Below, piece after piece: positions 48,301 to 63,300 of a DNA stretch of 64,000 bases. Under the pieces are notes generated by a model. It saw only the letters and a program-made list of their open reading frames with translations, was not told where the DNA came from and made no database searches. The position numbers and the translations under genes were made by a program. Position 1 is the first letter of the stretch; every line of letters starts with the position of its first letter. Origin of the DNA: Apostichopus japonicus (taxonomy: Eukaryota; Echinodermata; Holothuroidea; Aspidochirotida; Stichopodidae); contig NC_092581.1 in assembly GCF_037975245.1 (NCBI RefSeq), forward strand, positions 17,847,303-17,911,302. Reading direction: 5' to 3'.

Positions 48301-51300
48301 TTTGAAATGTTTAGCAACTTTTAGGTTTAGAAATTAATTTAATCCAATAATCATGAAACTATCATAAATTTAATGATATTAGTTATTGATAATAGCTATT
48401 CCCAACAGTAGAATAAACCTCCCATTGTTTCAGTTGCTGTCATAAAGCTGGCAATGCATGTGAGACAATGACCTTATTTGTTTAATTTGTTTTTATTCTT
48501 TATTGGCCTTGGTTAATTGGTACCTCTCAATCTAACTGACAAAGTGGAATTCAATCTGGTGGCTTTCAATACCTGAAAGAAAACAGCCTTGCTGAGACAC
48601 ATAATCATAAACCAGACATAGATTTCCAGGGCCCCATATTATCTTCTGTCCACGATAAAGAGACGATAATGTTTTGATCTTACTTGTAACTTCATGAGTA
48701 GGAGATCCAGGCTATGTTCCCCCGACGACGACGTCGAGGGTGCATAGAGCTTTCGTCTGTCATCAACCTGCAGCTCTCTCGTCTTCTCTTGTAACTGGTT
48801 GTAATCCATTTTCAATCTAAAGCATGAAAAACAGGAAGAGAATAATTGTAAACTGAAGAGGACAGCTGAGGGGGAGTCCCTGGGCATCTAATTTTTCCAG
48901 CAAATACATTGTAACCATGCAATAGAAGTAACAGAAAATCCAGTGCTGATGTTTTTCTCTTTAGCTACTGAGGGGGGAAAAACTGTCATGAAACTGCAGG
49001 GGCAATTTGAATTTCTTGTAATCATAACAGCACAAATTTTAATAGAGACAGGCATGTTCTTAACCTGCTAATATCATATATGTATTATCATATTTATGAA
49101 GGTTTCCAGGCCTTCCCTGATGCTTTACGTCTTGTATGCATGATCATGAAACTGTAAGTGAAATTTCCATAGCCTTCACAGTACAAACTTTACTGCTGAG
49201 ATTTAACATTAAACATACAAATGACATATGCAGGTTTGCAGGACCTGCCTGATGCTTTGTGTTTTATTTTAAGAAATTATAGTTCAATGTAAGATATATC
49301 AGACATTCCATAGTATGTCTTTAATACGTAGTAGTAGAGGCTAAAGCAGCACCCATGCTCTTTGATATGCAAGGTTTATTGTGATATTGTTGGGAATTGT
49401 GGCATCTGTTTTGTTGGTTTGTAGTACACTCGAGATGTTTGATCAGTTGGACAAACTGAACAAGTATAGCTGCTACACATGTACATGTACATGTGTATAA
49501 TATCATCAAAAACAAAAAATCCAGCCACAATTGTTGCAAAACCTAAACAAACATTTTAGTCACTAATCACAGCCAAGAATATTTTGATGTTTCTGTTTAT
49601 AGGGCCACCTATGCTTCACAAAAGACTTAGATTACATAGTATATATTACGTAGTATATCTTACGTAGTATATATTATGTAGTACATATATATACTTTGAT
49701 TACGTAGAATATATAATTCATAAACCTAGACTTGAATGATTGTTTGTTGTGCAATGACGTTTCATTTGTTGACAATTTGACAAACATAACCGCGAACATC
49801 TTGCGAGCGATTGATTCATGGGGAGACAGTATTCACTATTCTCAGTTAACAATGAATTGCCCTCAGGCATGTTGACGAATTTTGCAGCTCTTTAACTGAA
49901 TTAGTAGGTACAAACTTATGTCATGACTCATGAATTGGTCTAATTGCCAGGTTCATTAACGAATTAGAAACAATAGACTGGAACAGTGTGATTGGCACAG
50001 CTTGCAATTTCACACTTTTAAACATTCAGGCCTTTTTTTAAGGATGATTTTCATGACTTGTGCATAGGTATGCTTAAACTTTGCAATCCCCAAGGGTTAG
50101 AAACCCAACAAAAACTTAATTGAAATCCTATCCGTGTGATGATCGTTTATGAACAAAATCATAGAACACAATGTTTTGGGGTAAAATTTTAGGGTTTCAA
50201 ATTTTGGGTAGCAGCTTTTAAAAGCCCTGAATTTCCTCTCATATAAATAGTATGGTTCCTGTGTTACAAAACCGTTAGATACATCTTTCCAATTTGACCA
50301 TTTGGCGATGCAATACCGGATAAATTTGTTGCCAGGATGTGCAATAGATTTTTACCTTTTGATATCATGAAATATCAAAATTTTCTGTATGTTATTTCAA
50401 TGGCTGATTCATTCAAGTCACAGTATTGTATCTACATTCATGTATACACTGAATGAATCTATAGGGAAGTAGTAAGTACTAATATGAGACACAATCATGT
50501 CATAATTACTTATTACCAGACTTATTAAACGACAATTAGGTATTAATGATTGGACACAGCTGTTTTGTTTCATGATCCTTTCACTTTCATCAACATACAA
50601 ATAATGTGCTTAGAACTCGTTCCTGTTACACCATGTCAAATATGTTTAAATCGTGATATATTTTATTCCTACATTGCAATGTGACAAACATGAGTTGGCT
50701 ACCGACGTTCTGAACGAAATGGAAGAATGTTGAAACTCTGTTTTGGGGGCCTCGATGATGCAAACGCATCAATCGAAGAAAAAATACAAAGCTCTGCCGA
50801 ATGAAAGATGCCAAAGCCTACCTTTTAAATCATATGAATGTCTAGCTTGTAAATATCTTTCTTTTTTACAGTGTTTGTATGCATGTTTTAGTTTTTTAAT
50901 AGTTTATTTCTTATCTTTTGTATTTTAACGGTTATAAGGACCCCTTTGGAATTAAGCTTTTAGCTTAAAGGGTTATCCTTGGCATGTTATCTTCTTTTTG
51001 ATGCATTTAAGTTTATTCCCTTCTTGTATTTTAAATGTTAATCTTTATGTGCAATTTTTTTGTTTGTATGCAGTGGAAGATTGATATCTTGCCGAATAAA
51101 ATCAAATCAAATCAAATCAAATGAAACAGAACATGCGCCCTCAAATCCTGTCTGAAATAAATCTCTAATACAGCTTCAGTAAAGCAATATTTAAATACAG
51201 ACTCTAAAACACAGAAACTTACTGGTACAGAATTTTATCATTAGAATGGTATCTGTTATCTATGCAGCTATGAACACTGTAGGACTAACAGTATTTGGCA

Positions 51301-54300
51301 GCAACTTTAACATGCATAAAATTGTATAATGCTTTCAAAGCTTCTTTTCTGGAGGTTCTGTGAGTGAAACTTCTCTGGGAATGCTTACTTCTGGGGACCA
51401 TCCCAACCATCGGGAGGTCTCTTTTTTGATGTGGGCTAGTGACTCCGGACGGGTGGTTTTACCAAGGCTGGGGCATGCCCTGTCCTGCCCCCCCTCCCCA
51501 GTGAAGTCAGCGATCCTTTCCTCTCGCTGATTTTTGTTTAGTGGGTTTTCTACTTTGCACCAGTTTCTTGTTTTCCCAATTTACTCTGCTCTTTAAATTT
51601 AATTCTGCCATCCTGAAGGATCAGGCTTAACCCCCCCCCCCTCCTCTGATCACACCGGAGGTTCTGGCTCAAGCTAACTGTTAAAGAGGTGAATAATACT
51701 ACCTCAGTGAGGGGAAAATGATTTGAAGAGAGGCATTTATATATAATTGCTAGATTGAGAATGAATTCTAGCAACATTTGGGAGCACTAATTATGGCCTA
51801 TCAACAATAACTCTCTGGTAAGGTCAATCATACCTCTCAATTTGGTAATTTTTCTCTTGCAGCATTCGATCTTTCGCCTGGATGAGACCTCCAAGATTTC
51901 CAACATCAGCACCGAAAGCGGGCAATGTACTGGATACGCCCCCCGCCAACAACCTTGGATCTGTGTACTTTCCTGTGAGTCCAGCGACAACAGGGTCTCG
52001 AACTGTATCGTAAGGATAAGAATATTGATTGATTGGAAATCGATGAGGTCCGGTAAGTTCCAAGTGTTTCAACTGATCAGTCATCGGTTCCTCTGTTCGA
52101 GGGTTTAATGTTCTCTGCCAGCTGGTCAGGTCCTGTAACTTACGAGCACTGTGATAGTCAAGCATAGACGACGAGTACTGCTGCTTGGGAATGTTATCGG
52201 ACATCTGTAATGCTACCATCGGCGTTCCGACTGCACGGTCGTCAGAATACATGGGTTTGGACGGATTATCTTCAGACCCTCCTGGCGAGGAGTTTCTACC
52301 TTTAGGAGGAGGAGGTACAGAGGAAGACCGCCTCCTATAGGAGCTTCCACTGTGATGTTTTTCACGCGGTTTTAGCGTCATGTCTGCAACCATGACAGAC
52401 TGGTTCATGGTCTCTTCCATGTGTGGAATGGTAAAATGTTGGGAGGTGGTGTCATTAAGGTAAAGTTCCCCGTCACCATATCCATCTTGTCTGGTATCCC
52501 ATGGTTCCACCGTCATCCCCTCCACTGGTGGTCTTTGGTGCATCAGTAACGGCTGACCACCACTGACCCTTCTTCCATCAGAGGACGGTCTCCCATTGGA
52601 ATCGAAAAGTTTCCTCGGTCTCTCGTCCCTCTTGGCATGTTGCCTGGGAGATGGCATTCGATGTTGACGGGTTGGGGGTGTAGAAGGCACATTGGGCATC
52701 ACCTGAGCCACAGGGAGGTGACGAGTATCATTATGAGTAGGATCTATCAGAAACAAGCAAAAGGTTTAAAGAATTTCTTCAGAACTTTCACAAATCTTGT
52801 AAATTTAGTAAGTTTTATCAACAATTTCATATGTTCCAAGTTGTCACAGTAACAAAGCAGTGATCCTTGAAGTCAACACAAGTATTCATGATGTTTAAAT
52901 TGTACATACATGTGATAACTATGTCATAACTAAAACCACGCAATAGATTGAATTGATCACTGAATGACTGCAAAAGAACTGGGAAATTGCATCATTATTT
53001 GAAAACTTTCAATACTTGAATTTTTTTGTATTTACTTGAAAAAATTTCATGACTTGAAATTTTGTGTATTTACTTGAAAAAATTTCAATACTTGAATTTT
53101 TTTAATTTTTTGGAAAAAAATGAATTACTTGAATACTTCATAGGGAAGACATTCAGCAGTATATAACAGGGCAAATTAAATTTCAAGTTACACAATTTTA
53201 CGCATCAAACACTCCTTGAGCGATTAACTGTGAAGACATTCGACCGAGATACATAAACCACAAGTCTCCCTAGTTTGGGATGAATAATATTGAAGATTAA
53301 CATTAACTTTTATATTCTTCAAGTATGACACATACAGTAGACTCTACGAGTCTTTCTATACACTGCCCATGGCTATCAGCTCATCCATGCAAACAAAGCC
53401 AGGAACAACTCATCAAATTATTGATTTCCTGCGGCAAATTAACGGAGTGAGGGCTTGTCCAATTGAAACCACCAATTGATGCTGAGAGTTCTCCCAGTCT
53501 GCTGCTGAGTTGGCTTTGTTTGCAATAGATGGGTGAGACATTAAGATTATTCACTGACAATGGAGAGCACAAAAAACAGAGCAGTATTAGAACTTGGTTA
53601 GTCAGTTCAAATGGTTCACTAAGAAAAACGGTGTCTAAATTTGGAAGATTTACAATTTCGTTTGAGTCCGTTTCTTGCTACTTTAAAACATTACGTCTGT
53701 AGGAAAGGATGTATTCTCTAAACTTCACAATAGCTTTAGGTTCGAAGAAATTCAAAAAGTTTTTTTTTTATATAATAGTTGTAAGGAACAATGACTGTCA
53801 AATGATTCAGAATGCACATTTGCAGCCAAATTTGTCAATTAAAATAATAAGGACATCTAGGTGAAGGTCCTTAATTAAATAATTAAAAGCCAAGTCTAAC
53901 TAAATTGAAGTACTGAAACTTTGCAATGAATGAAAGTTACAACAAGTTACTGCTTTTCATAGCAGTTACACACTACTGAGTCAGTATATGATCACCACTC
54001 ATCAAACTATCCCTCCTTCTCCCTCCCCCCCCCCACCCCCATCCCAATATTCACTAAAACATGTCATCAGTACTAGCCCTGTCCAGCAGTTAATCAACCG
54101 AAACCAATTTGGCCAACTATAGAAGAATGCTTCATAGCAACTACGCTATAGTAATATGATAATATCATAATAGTAGCAATCGATATGTGGAATTTTCCCT
54201 CCATAAAACTAAGGCATGTGCCCATGAGACATGTATGAGATTCTCTAATAACAGGGCTATAGTCTCCTCTATGACTTATTTTGAGAGTATGTAGTTGATT

Positions 54301-57300
54301 TTATTACAGATAAATTGTACTAACTCAGATATGTGTGGTTTACACCAGAGAGTTGCTATTTAGAGAGTTAGTCCGTGGTTACACAGTGTTATGTACCTGT
54401 CTATATTGAACTTGATATATTGGTAATTTTAATACTGTGGTTGCTCTCTGAAATTATTATCAAATCTGAAGTATATAAAGGCATATTCCTAGCAAAATAA
54501 TTTCTTTCTAGCTGCATTCCTCTGTCAGTTCATGTAAGGATATAAAGTTGATTTTATTGCAGATCAGCACTTACTCAGATATATGTGTGGTTTACATCAG
54601 GGAGTTGCTATTTAGAGAGTTAGTCCCTAGTTACACAGTGTTATGGTACCTGTCTATGTTGAACTTGATATATTGGTCATTTTAATACTGTCTGAATTTC
54701 ATAGTCATTATCAGATCTAAAAGTATGTAAAGGCACAATCCTAGCAAAATAATTTATTTCTAGCTGAACTTAAAGCTAATAGCATTAAGTAGAAGTCAGT
54801 GGCATTACTATATATCATATATATTGCCATTAATTCACAAGTATGGATTGACGAATAACACACTTAGACTTAGTGGAGGAACTCACTTTGGTATATGGCA
54901 AGAGAGGACAGAAAGGGCTGTCACACCTCAGAGACTCGAGAGTTAATTAGTATTAACAAAGTATTCAAGTTAAAGCAGCATTTTGCGTCCTCGACTATGA
55001 TATTTCTCAACCTCACTGACTCCACTATGCCATAACGACATACATAACTAGCTTATCTATTTATATTTTACTTCAAATGGTGGCATAAAAGTCGAAAAAA
55101 TTGCAACTTTCAACTTTGTTGTTCTCCAAGATATTTTCCGTTGGGAACCCAATAAACCTCGCCCATAATATGAATATTTAAACACTACGAACGTCATTGA
55201 CAGATACGTAATATAACACCACGCTTGATTTGTGTACAGTCTATATGGCAGTTGTACCAGGGAGTTGCATAACAACTCCCAACGCAAAGTCTTGAATCTA
55301 TTTTTAGCAACGTCTCATAACTAAACCTGCATCTCTGATTGGTTGAATTCAAACTAGTGGGTTTGGGAACTGAATGCGATTTAATTTTGTATGTGGAATA
55401 CTCGCCAATTAACGTTTTTGGCAGGGAAAAACTTGGCTAATATCTTAATTTGCTGTTTTGTGATTTGATGTATGTAAAAAACTCGATGGACATGTCAAAA
55501 AAGTAGAAAACGGCGACCAAACGCAAAATGCTCATGAATAAACATACTATTCACTGATTGGTGGAATTCAAACTAGTGGATTTGGAGATATGAAAACTTT
55601 GTCGAGGACACTTTTACTCATTATCGATATAAATCGTTAATTACTCGCTAATTAACGCTCTTGGCAGGGTGAAACTTGGATGGTATCTTAGTTTGCTGTT
55701 TTATGATTGATACATGTAAAAAAATCGATGCACATGTTAAAAATGTGGAAAAAAGCGACCCAACGCAAAATGCTGCTTTAAAAGAAAAGGGAATGACGAT
55801 TCTGAGAAAAGGAGTCATATGAATGGAAAATAAAAAGAAGATCAGTGGTTGGTTCTAATAATCTTTGCAATCTTACAATTCGCAATATCGTAATGTAGAC
55901 ATGACATGGCAGTGTCAACAGTACTGTATGTAATGTATCACAGGCGGATCATACCATGGAGCTATATGATCATACAAAGGACCAGCTGCCACATATCCTG
56001 ATCACAAAGGCTCTACAATTCAGGTTAATTACTTGAAAATGTAAGTATAAAATGAAGGTTCCTGTAATGTAGACATGACATGGCTGTGTTAACAGTACTG
56101 TGTGTAATGTATCACAGGCTGATCATACCATGGAGCTATATGATCATACGAAGGACCAGCTGCCACATATCCTGATCACAAAGGCTCCACAATTCAGGTT
56201 ATTTACTTGAAAATGTCAGTATAAAATGAAGGTTCCTTAAGGTTAAAAAATATATATCATCATCAACCATGTTTGTGAACACAACTGCATCATACATTGC
56301 TATATATCCAGAAATAAACCTTTTTAACAAATACAGGAATTTTAGCAGGTAACCATTTAGACAATTGCATGTTATTTTTAGCAGGTGACTAGCCTAAATT
56401 TACAAAATTCTGGAACTGTAATATTGTTGGCATCTTTAGAAGGGAAAACAATGCCAAGTGTTGAATTTTGTAACGTTACCATTAATTAAAAATGTCATTA
56501 TCCTGTGAAAGCTATATTTAGCAGTCATTACAACTTCCTTTTACAGTACACAGTAACACATGAACTGTAAATCCTTCCAATTTATTGAAATGACCATTAC
56601 AAATCTTCTTTCTATTTTTCAAATGAATTAGTCTCAAAGTTATCTTACCAACAATAAAAAAACATTAAGAAAAAGAAATCTGCAGATCATATCATAAAAC
56701 TGGAACTTTTTTGGGATCCATTTTGTACTCTCCAACTTCTTATCTTTCCTATCTCCCTTATTCCTTTTCTCTTTGTACTTTTATGTTTAAAAACTCATAG
56801 AACAATAACTGATATTTTCCTCATTTACTACCGTTTTATTAAATCTACCATAACATACTTTCAGTGTAATACAGAAATTTTATAAAACACACATACAGAG
56901 GCTCGAGCAATATCTGAATTGAAGGTGTAGTATGTAATTAAATGTAGGTCATAACATTAATATATACTGTACAGTAAATGTCAGGACTGACGAATGAAGA
57001 CACACAGAAGTGATGTGAAGGGTTTGCTCATAACTTTCATTTCACTACGTGGGTTTGGCAATAGGTGTGTCTGTGATTAATGAATAGTGTGCGGCAAAGA
57101 GAAGGATGACTAAAGAATCTCTCTTTGCATCATCGATGGTCATTGGGTGGAGTCGGGAGATTCAATCCCAGATTTAGAGGAACAATTTAAAAACCTGATG
57201 AGTATGACAGAATTGGTAAGACTAAAACATGTGAAGGACACTCCCAAAAGTAATTTCACTCAAAGACAAAAATCAATTGTTTACTTTATATAAACATGTA

Positions 57301-60300
57301 TATTTCAGAGGAAACTGCATTTTGTTTTATAATGCATGACTTTCATTTCTTTTCTCCCTTTTTTTATGTACAATTGACTGTCATTTTAAACTAAGTGCAA
57401 TGACTAAACTCAATAGTTTTGCATGAATTTGTTATCAAAATTCCCATTTCAAATCTTTTGCATTTCTTAATTTTTATTCTTCTTATTCTTTTATTGTATC
57501 TGTTTTCAATTTTTGTTGCTATTTTTTTTCTTTGTCTTTGTTCATGTTGTTGCTTATGTTTGTTGTTGTTTTAAAAGCTGTTCTGCATTGCCTGGCAAAC
57601 ATCTATGGAAAAAGTGCCATCTGCCATAACACTTCCTCACAACAAGCAATACTTCAGTAATAATTGAACAAAACTGTTTTATTTTTGATCTTCTAAATAT
57701 ATACAGACACCAGTAACAACAAATTAAAAGCACCTTACTTTGAGTGGTAACAACACTTATGATCATTTCTTTGTTGCCATGAACTATTCTTAGTGTTGCA
57801 GCTGTTGTAAATACTAGTGTCATCCCATCCTTGCCATTTTTTTTTTGTAAGAAGATCTGCTAAACAAACTAAACCAGTATCTACTTACAGTGTCACCATA
57901 GAAGTATAACACTGTCACAATGGTAGGTGCACAATAAAAGTTCCATACAGTCCTCTTGTGACTCTTTTATCATTTATCCATCTGGTTACCATGGGTAACA
58001 AGTATTAAACAAATGTTTGTAAGAGGATAATAAACCTTCTTAAGCAAACAGGCAGAGCTGGTCAGATCTTTTCATACAAGTACAGTAAATGAAAATATAC
58101 AAATTCTTGTTGAATAATCGTTGAACATGTGGGCAGACTAGATACAACACTCTCCAAGTATATATAATGAATAAATATGAAGAGTTGTTTATCCTAAAAC
58201 TCACCTGATCAAGTGAGGAGGGAAGCAAATATGCTGAAACAATTTGATGTACAGTTTGCAAACTTCAGGAGGCCAAATATTATTTTCTTTTTGGTGAGCT
58301 TAAATAATTTGGACACGCATGGCCAGTTGGTGCTATGAAATAACTTGTTTGGGTCAGTGCTCAGATGATGTGTACGAGCAAGTGAAAAATGTTGAAATAA
58401 TCTAGTTAAAAATAAAATATCTAGAGTTTCGCACTCACAATAAAATAAAGCGGTTCCATATCACCACATCATTTGTTTTATGTTATGTAACGGCAAATAA
58501 TTTCACAAGTTTTAAGCACTAGCTAATATGTGTAGGTGTTTGATAAAATGTACTTCCTAAATTCTAAAATCAAGATCTCACTACCACACATCATTTGTAT
58601 TGATTTTGTTGTTTATTTTCTTAATTTGGTCTACTAGCAGAAAACATGCAAGCAACTTCTTCTATTCCCTCTACCAGTTGGCCAATGCTGAAATTTCCTT
58701 GCATTTAGCAAGTAAAAAGCCTGGATTTCAAGGCATACTTTTTACTTGCTTTTGTTTTAAGATTGCACACCACATTTCATTCACTGTTATATCATACACA
58801 CAGAGCAATACACTGTACATAGCTTTTCTTTGAAGTCTCCTTATTTTATATACATATCAACTGCACAAGAATACAGAGCATTTCAATTGCAGTGTTGTGT
58901 TAAAACCAGTGAGATATAGCCTCCAGTCTAAATGTGACCATTTCAACCGCAGACCCAAACCAATATTTTAAACAACCGTCACTGTGAAATAAATCAAAGG
59001 TGAAATATTTTTTATGAAAGTCTTTAAGGTAGTCTTCACATCGTTAGTCTGATCATACTAATTGCATTTTTAATACATGGAGTAACATATTCAACGATAT
59101 TAACAGATATATTATTTCAGGCTGTTGGTAGCATCTGTTCATCATGGCTTTGTTTTAGTTACTACAGCAAACCTTTATGTTGTAGCAACAAATTTACCAG
59201 AAGGTAATGAAAGATGCAGTGTGCAGTACAGTGTGCCTTGAGCCAATGGGTGACAAATAAGGGCTGATTTTTCGTATTTAAATTAAAACTCTTTCATTTC
59301 TTAAAAACATCTTGTAACATCTGCACTTATATTAAACATGTGTAAATTTAAGTACGTTGTTTTCCAGAGTGAAACTGATTCTTTTACAAGTTTGAGGCTA
59401 TGTTAGGTCTACTATGCTAATCATTTTGATAAGTCCACATTTTCTTTTATGAACTACAAACATGACTATATAATGTATCATTTGAGATTTTGCTACCGAG
59501 TATAGTAGACTCACTACCACACATCATTCCAAAACTTCAGTACTTCATACAAAGTTTTCTAATTCCAAAACCTTTTTTCGCTTCTCTTTCTTTCTTAGAG
59601 GAAATGATCATAAGTGTTCACAGTGTCCCAGTTACAGACTTATTACAATATAGACTTGTTACAATATAAAGGCTAAAGCTACAGTAATTTCATGAACAGC
59701 CGAATATATCTCTTGCAATGCCAAAAAAAAAAAATCAAATTGAAAACAAGTTCATGTAAAGATATATAAAAAGGGTTTCTACACTTAACCTTTAGTATCT
59801 TAAGTACTTTCAAAGACACAAATCCAATTTTTGTGTCATTTCCTCCGTTACTTTATTATATTTGATGATAAAGCATGTCAACCTTATAATCCATAATGCC
59901 GAACAGGAACATCTTTCTTTATTCTTTCCACTTTATTATATGAAATATTGAAATCTCAGTTTTACATGTTTGTTTGTCAGTGTTATTGCAAATTCAGACA
60001 ATATGTTCCTGCACAATACAGATCTAGCTAAACTCACCCTGATAGTAAATATTACTCTACTGCAGACGTTGTTTATGACTATTGACTGATGTATCAATAC
60101 ACTGCCACAGTGCTACTGTCATTTACACTGTGTACTACCATATATACCACACTGCTGCATCATAAACACCCCCAACGATCTAGGTACCAGCAAAGTCCAA
60201 ACCGTTCAATCAATACACAGTCAGACCTATCATACTAGATACATAATATTATATGTTAATTTAAATGGATGCACAAATAATAGGTATTAATCAATAAATC

Positions 60301-63300
60301 GACGATCATATTACAATAGATTTAAGAACAAAAGTCAGTCCTTGAGTGGACAGCTACAAGTAACAATACACCTTGTTAATACATGCTACTGGCATTGTTA
60401 ATTAAACCTTATAACAAAAGAACTGTCAATATTAGCAACATATGGTGTATGGTGTATTTAAACTTCCTGAACATTGTTGTCAATATTGACACATTCAGCA
60501 TCTTGCTTTGACAGTGTCACAGATAAAATTAGAAAGTTAACGTACAAGCAAATATATTATCAACTCTCTATATCACTTGACATTCACACTATGGTTATTT
60601 GTATTATGTTAGAGAATAAATTAGCATTTAAAATGTACATACAGTAGTCCCTACTAATGTTCACACATTTTCTTTATCATACAATATTGAAAATACTACT
60701 GTTCTGTGCATAAAAAAGTTGGATGGCAAGTTGGTGAGTTTGCATAGACATTTGCAATGCTATAGTGGATAAATCATTCCCCTCTACATGTGACAGTGCT
60801 CAATGTTTAAAACTATGAAGGTAAGCTCTTTACTTGCAGTGAGTGACCAATGTCAAATACCATTCAAATAAGTTTCAGAACTATATCTAACCAAACTACC
60901 TACTTATTCATGTGAACACAAGTTTTATCAACTTTTTATGATGGCATCTATATAAAAGTTCCCAAGCTTCACCATTTTAATTTTAAATTTGTTTTTACTT
61001 AGAAATGAACCATACAGATTTACTCTGAAGGCTCGCATACTAGAGAGAAATTTATACAGTATTAACTTGAAGTAAGAATCAAACAACCATCCTGCTGTAG
61101 AAATTACCAAAAAAGTTTTACCATACCATTTAATTTTCTGGATTTTTCATCAACAACACAGAATTCCTCTTCTGAAACATCGCCATCAAACTTTCTCGGA
61201 GTTGCTGTCAAATACTTATCATCAAATACGTCCAAACTGGAATCCAACTCCTCACTTCCTGTCAAACTCATTTTGGGTGCTGTACACCTCAGAGCTTGAG
61301 TTAACACTTAATCAGAATGGCTCACATTGGAGCTGCGATCGCCCACATAGAACAGGCATTCAAGCATGATATGACAAATATTTAGATCCACTGTTTATGT
61401 TACTTGTAAATAATAAAAACTGATTTAAACAAATTCCTCTTGATCTCTTCTTCATACTTCAACATGCATGTACACTATTTCAATGCAAAAATAATGACAT
61501 GTCTGCAGATACACATAAAAAATCCCCTTCGCAGCATTGACAAAAGTTACGTCCTGTTAAACAATAACCTTTTTCCAAATAGAGTTCCTTGTATTTTCAA
61601 ACTACTATAAAAAAAAAATTAGCCATCAATTTCAGTTTCCATGCTACAGCTAGTACCATGTCATTGTTAATGAATGTTCAAACGGCTCTTCCTCTGCAAA
61701 TATTTCCACAACTTTTGTGACGGGTTACGAACACCAGCGACCTAACTCTCATCTCGCTCCTCACTCTTTGCAATCAGATCTTCTTCTGTTTAATCAAAAC
61801 CCAATATCAAACACTGCTAGCAAACCAGCTAGAGTCAGCAAACAATACCAGCAAAAGCTACACACAGAGGAGACAAGTATGTGTTAGATCCACAGCATGA
61901 GGGAGGAGTTTAATTAACTGGAAGAGCCTGAGTACTGGATCCATAACAAGGACAATACGTATTGAGTGACTGTAAAGCAGTTTAATTATGAAGTTCAGAG
62001 CACTAGGGGAATAAATTAATGGTAGTTCCTTCTGCAGTACATTACTGGTTGAGAGGTACGTATGTACAACAAACAACACATGTATAGGTTTAAGAAATGT
62101 ATATCCTTAGTCCTAAAAAGAAATGTTCAGATGGGCTGAGCACAACGTATACAAAAATGTATCAAGAAGTTTAACCATGCCTGGGGTCTTCTTCAAAAAT
62201 TCTTAAATTATATTAAATTAATTATTTATAAATTATTGTAATAGTTATTATGTAATAGTCAATTGAATGTAATGTAATGTAATACATACATACATACATG
62301 CATACATACATAAATTTGTATATATGTATGTACTGTACGTACATATACATACATGCATACATACATATAAATACATATCTATATATATATCAATGTTACA
62401 TGTATACAAATATATATACATATATAAATATATATCACATATTCAATTGATTATTACAGAGTTATGGATTTCAGGATTTTGAGTTCCTTCATAACAGGAA
62501 AGAGGTCCACAACCAAACATATTGTAACCAGCGAATAAACCAACCAATCCATTTAACTATTAATTTATATCAACTGAAGAAGTACAGTGGGTTGGACAGG
62601 AAATATTAGCATAGAAGACATTTTCTGCAACATACATAATCAGACAAGTCAAACAACAGGAAATAATTAAAACTGTAGTTTTACAAAGCTTAATTGGTTA
62701 ATTGAAGCTGCATTAAAGTTCAAAGTTCAAAAGGATACAACCAAACAAAACAACTCTGTCAAATTAATCAGAAGGTACACATAGTTAAAGAGTTTAACAA
62801 ACAACATAACACTGCAATATAAATGAATAAGAACCCAGCAACAGAGACAAGATGTGCCTAGAAATGAAATTGACATAACAAGGCAAATCAACCACAAGTC
62901 TGGCTTCAAAGTGGCACAATTGTGGGATGAGCCACAGCTCAGATATGGAAAAACCCATCTAAATATATTGTAAGATCAGATGGTTTAATTGGCATTCTAG
63001 TACCTGCAGGTGAATGATAAAAGCGCCAAACTAAAAAAATAAAAAAAATCTGTAAATTACATTTGAATAAACGAATGATAATATTGTTCATATGTATTGT
63101 GGACTATTCTTTCCAATTACTTTTTCTTTTTAACTTACAAATATTACAAATGTTGACTTACATGGTTTATTTGAGTTTTTTCGAAATTCATTTCTATCCT
63201 TCCCTTCCACGTTGACCTCCTGATCTTCTCTTAATGGAGCAATATGTGGTGTGAACCAATCATTGGTAGCGGGGGAATTCTCTAGAGAAAATAAACGCAA

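Larger units (their letters stand above)
52744..61126 (-). other. Large CEP85 intron, 8.4 kb
   Basis: Separates the short Glu/Asp-rich N-terminal exon from the 910-nt exon. I see no exon in it; it holds three tandem duplications and a TTAA-flanked element, listed separately. The stretch from 56240 to 61126 is ordinary AT-rich DNA. Confidence 0.6.

Noticed and set aside
61269-61307. A longer N-terminus of CEP85 starting at 61307
   Set aside because: That start would be a GTG with a stop just before it; the region is better explained as intron plus acceptor at 61280 or as 5' UTR.
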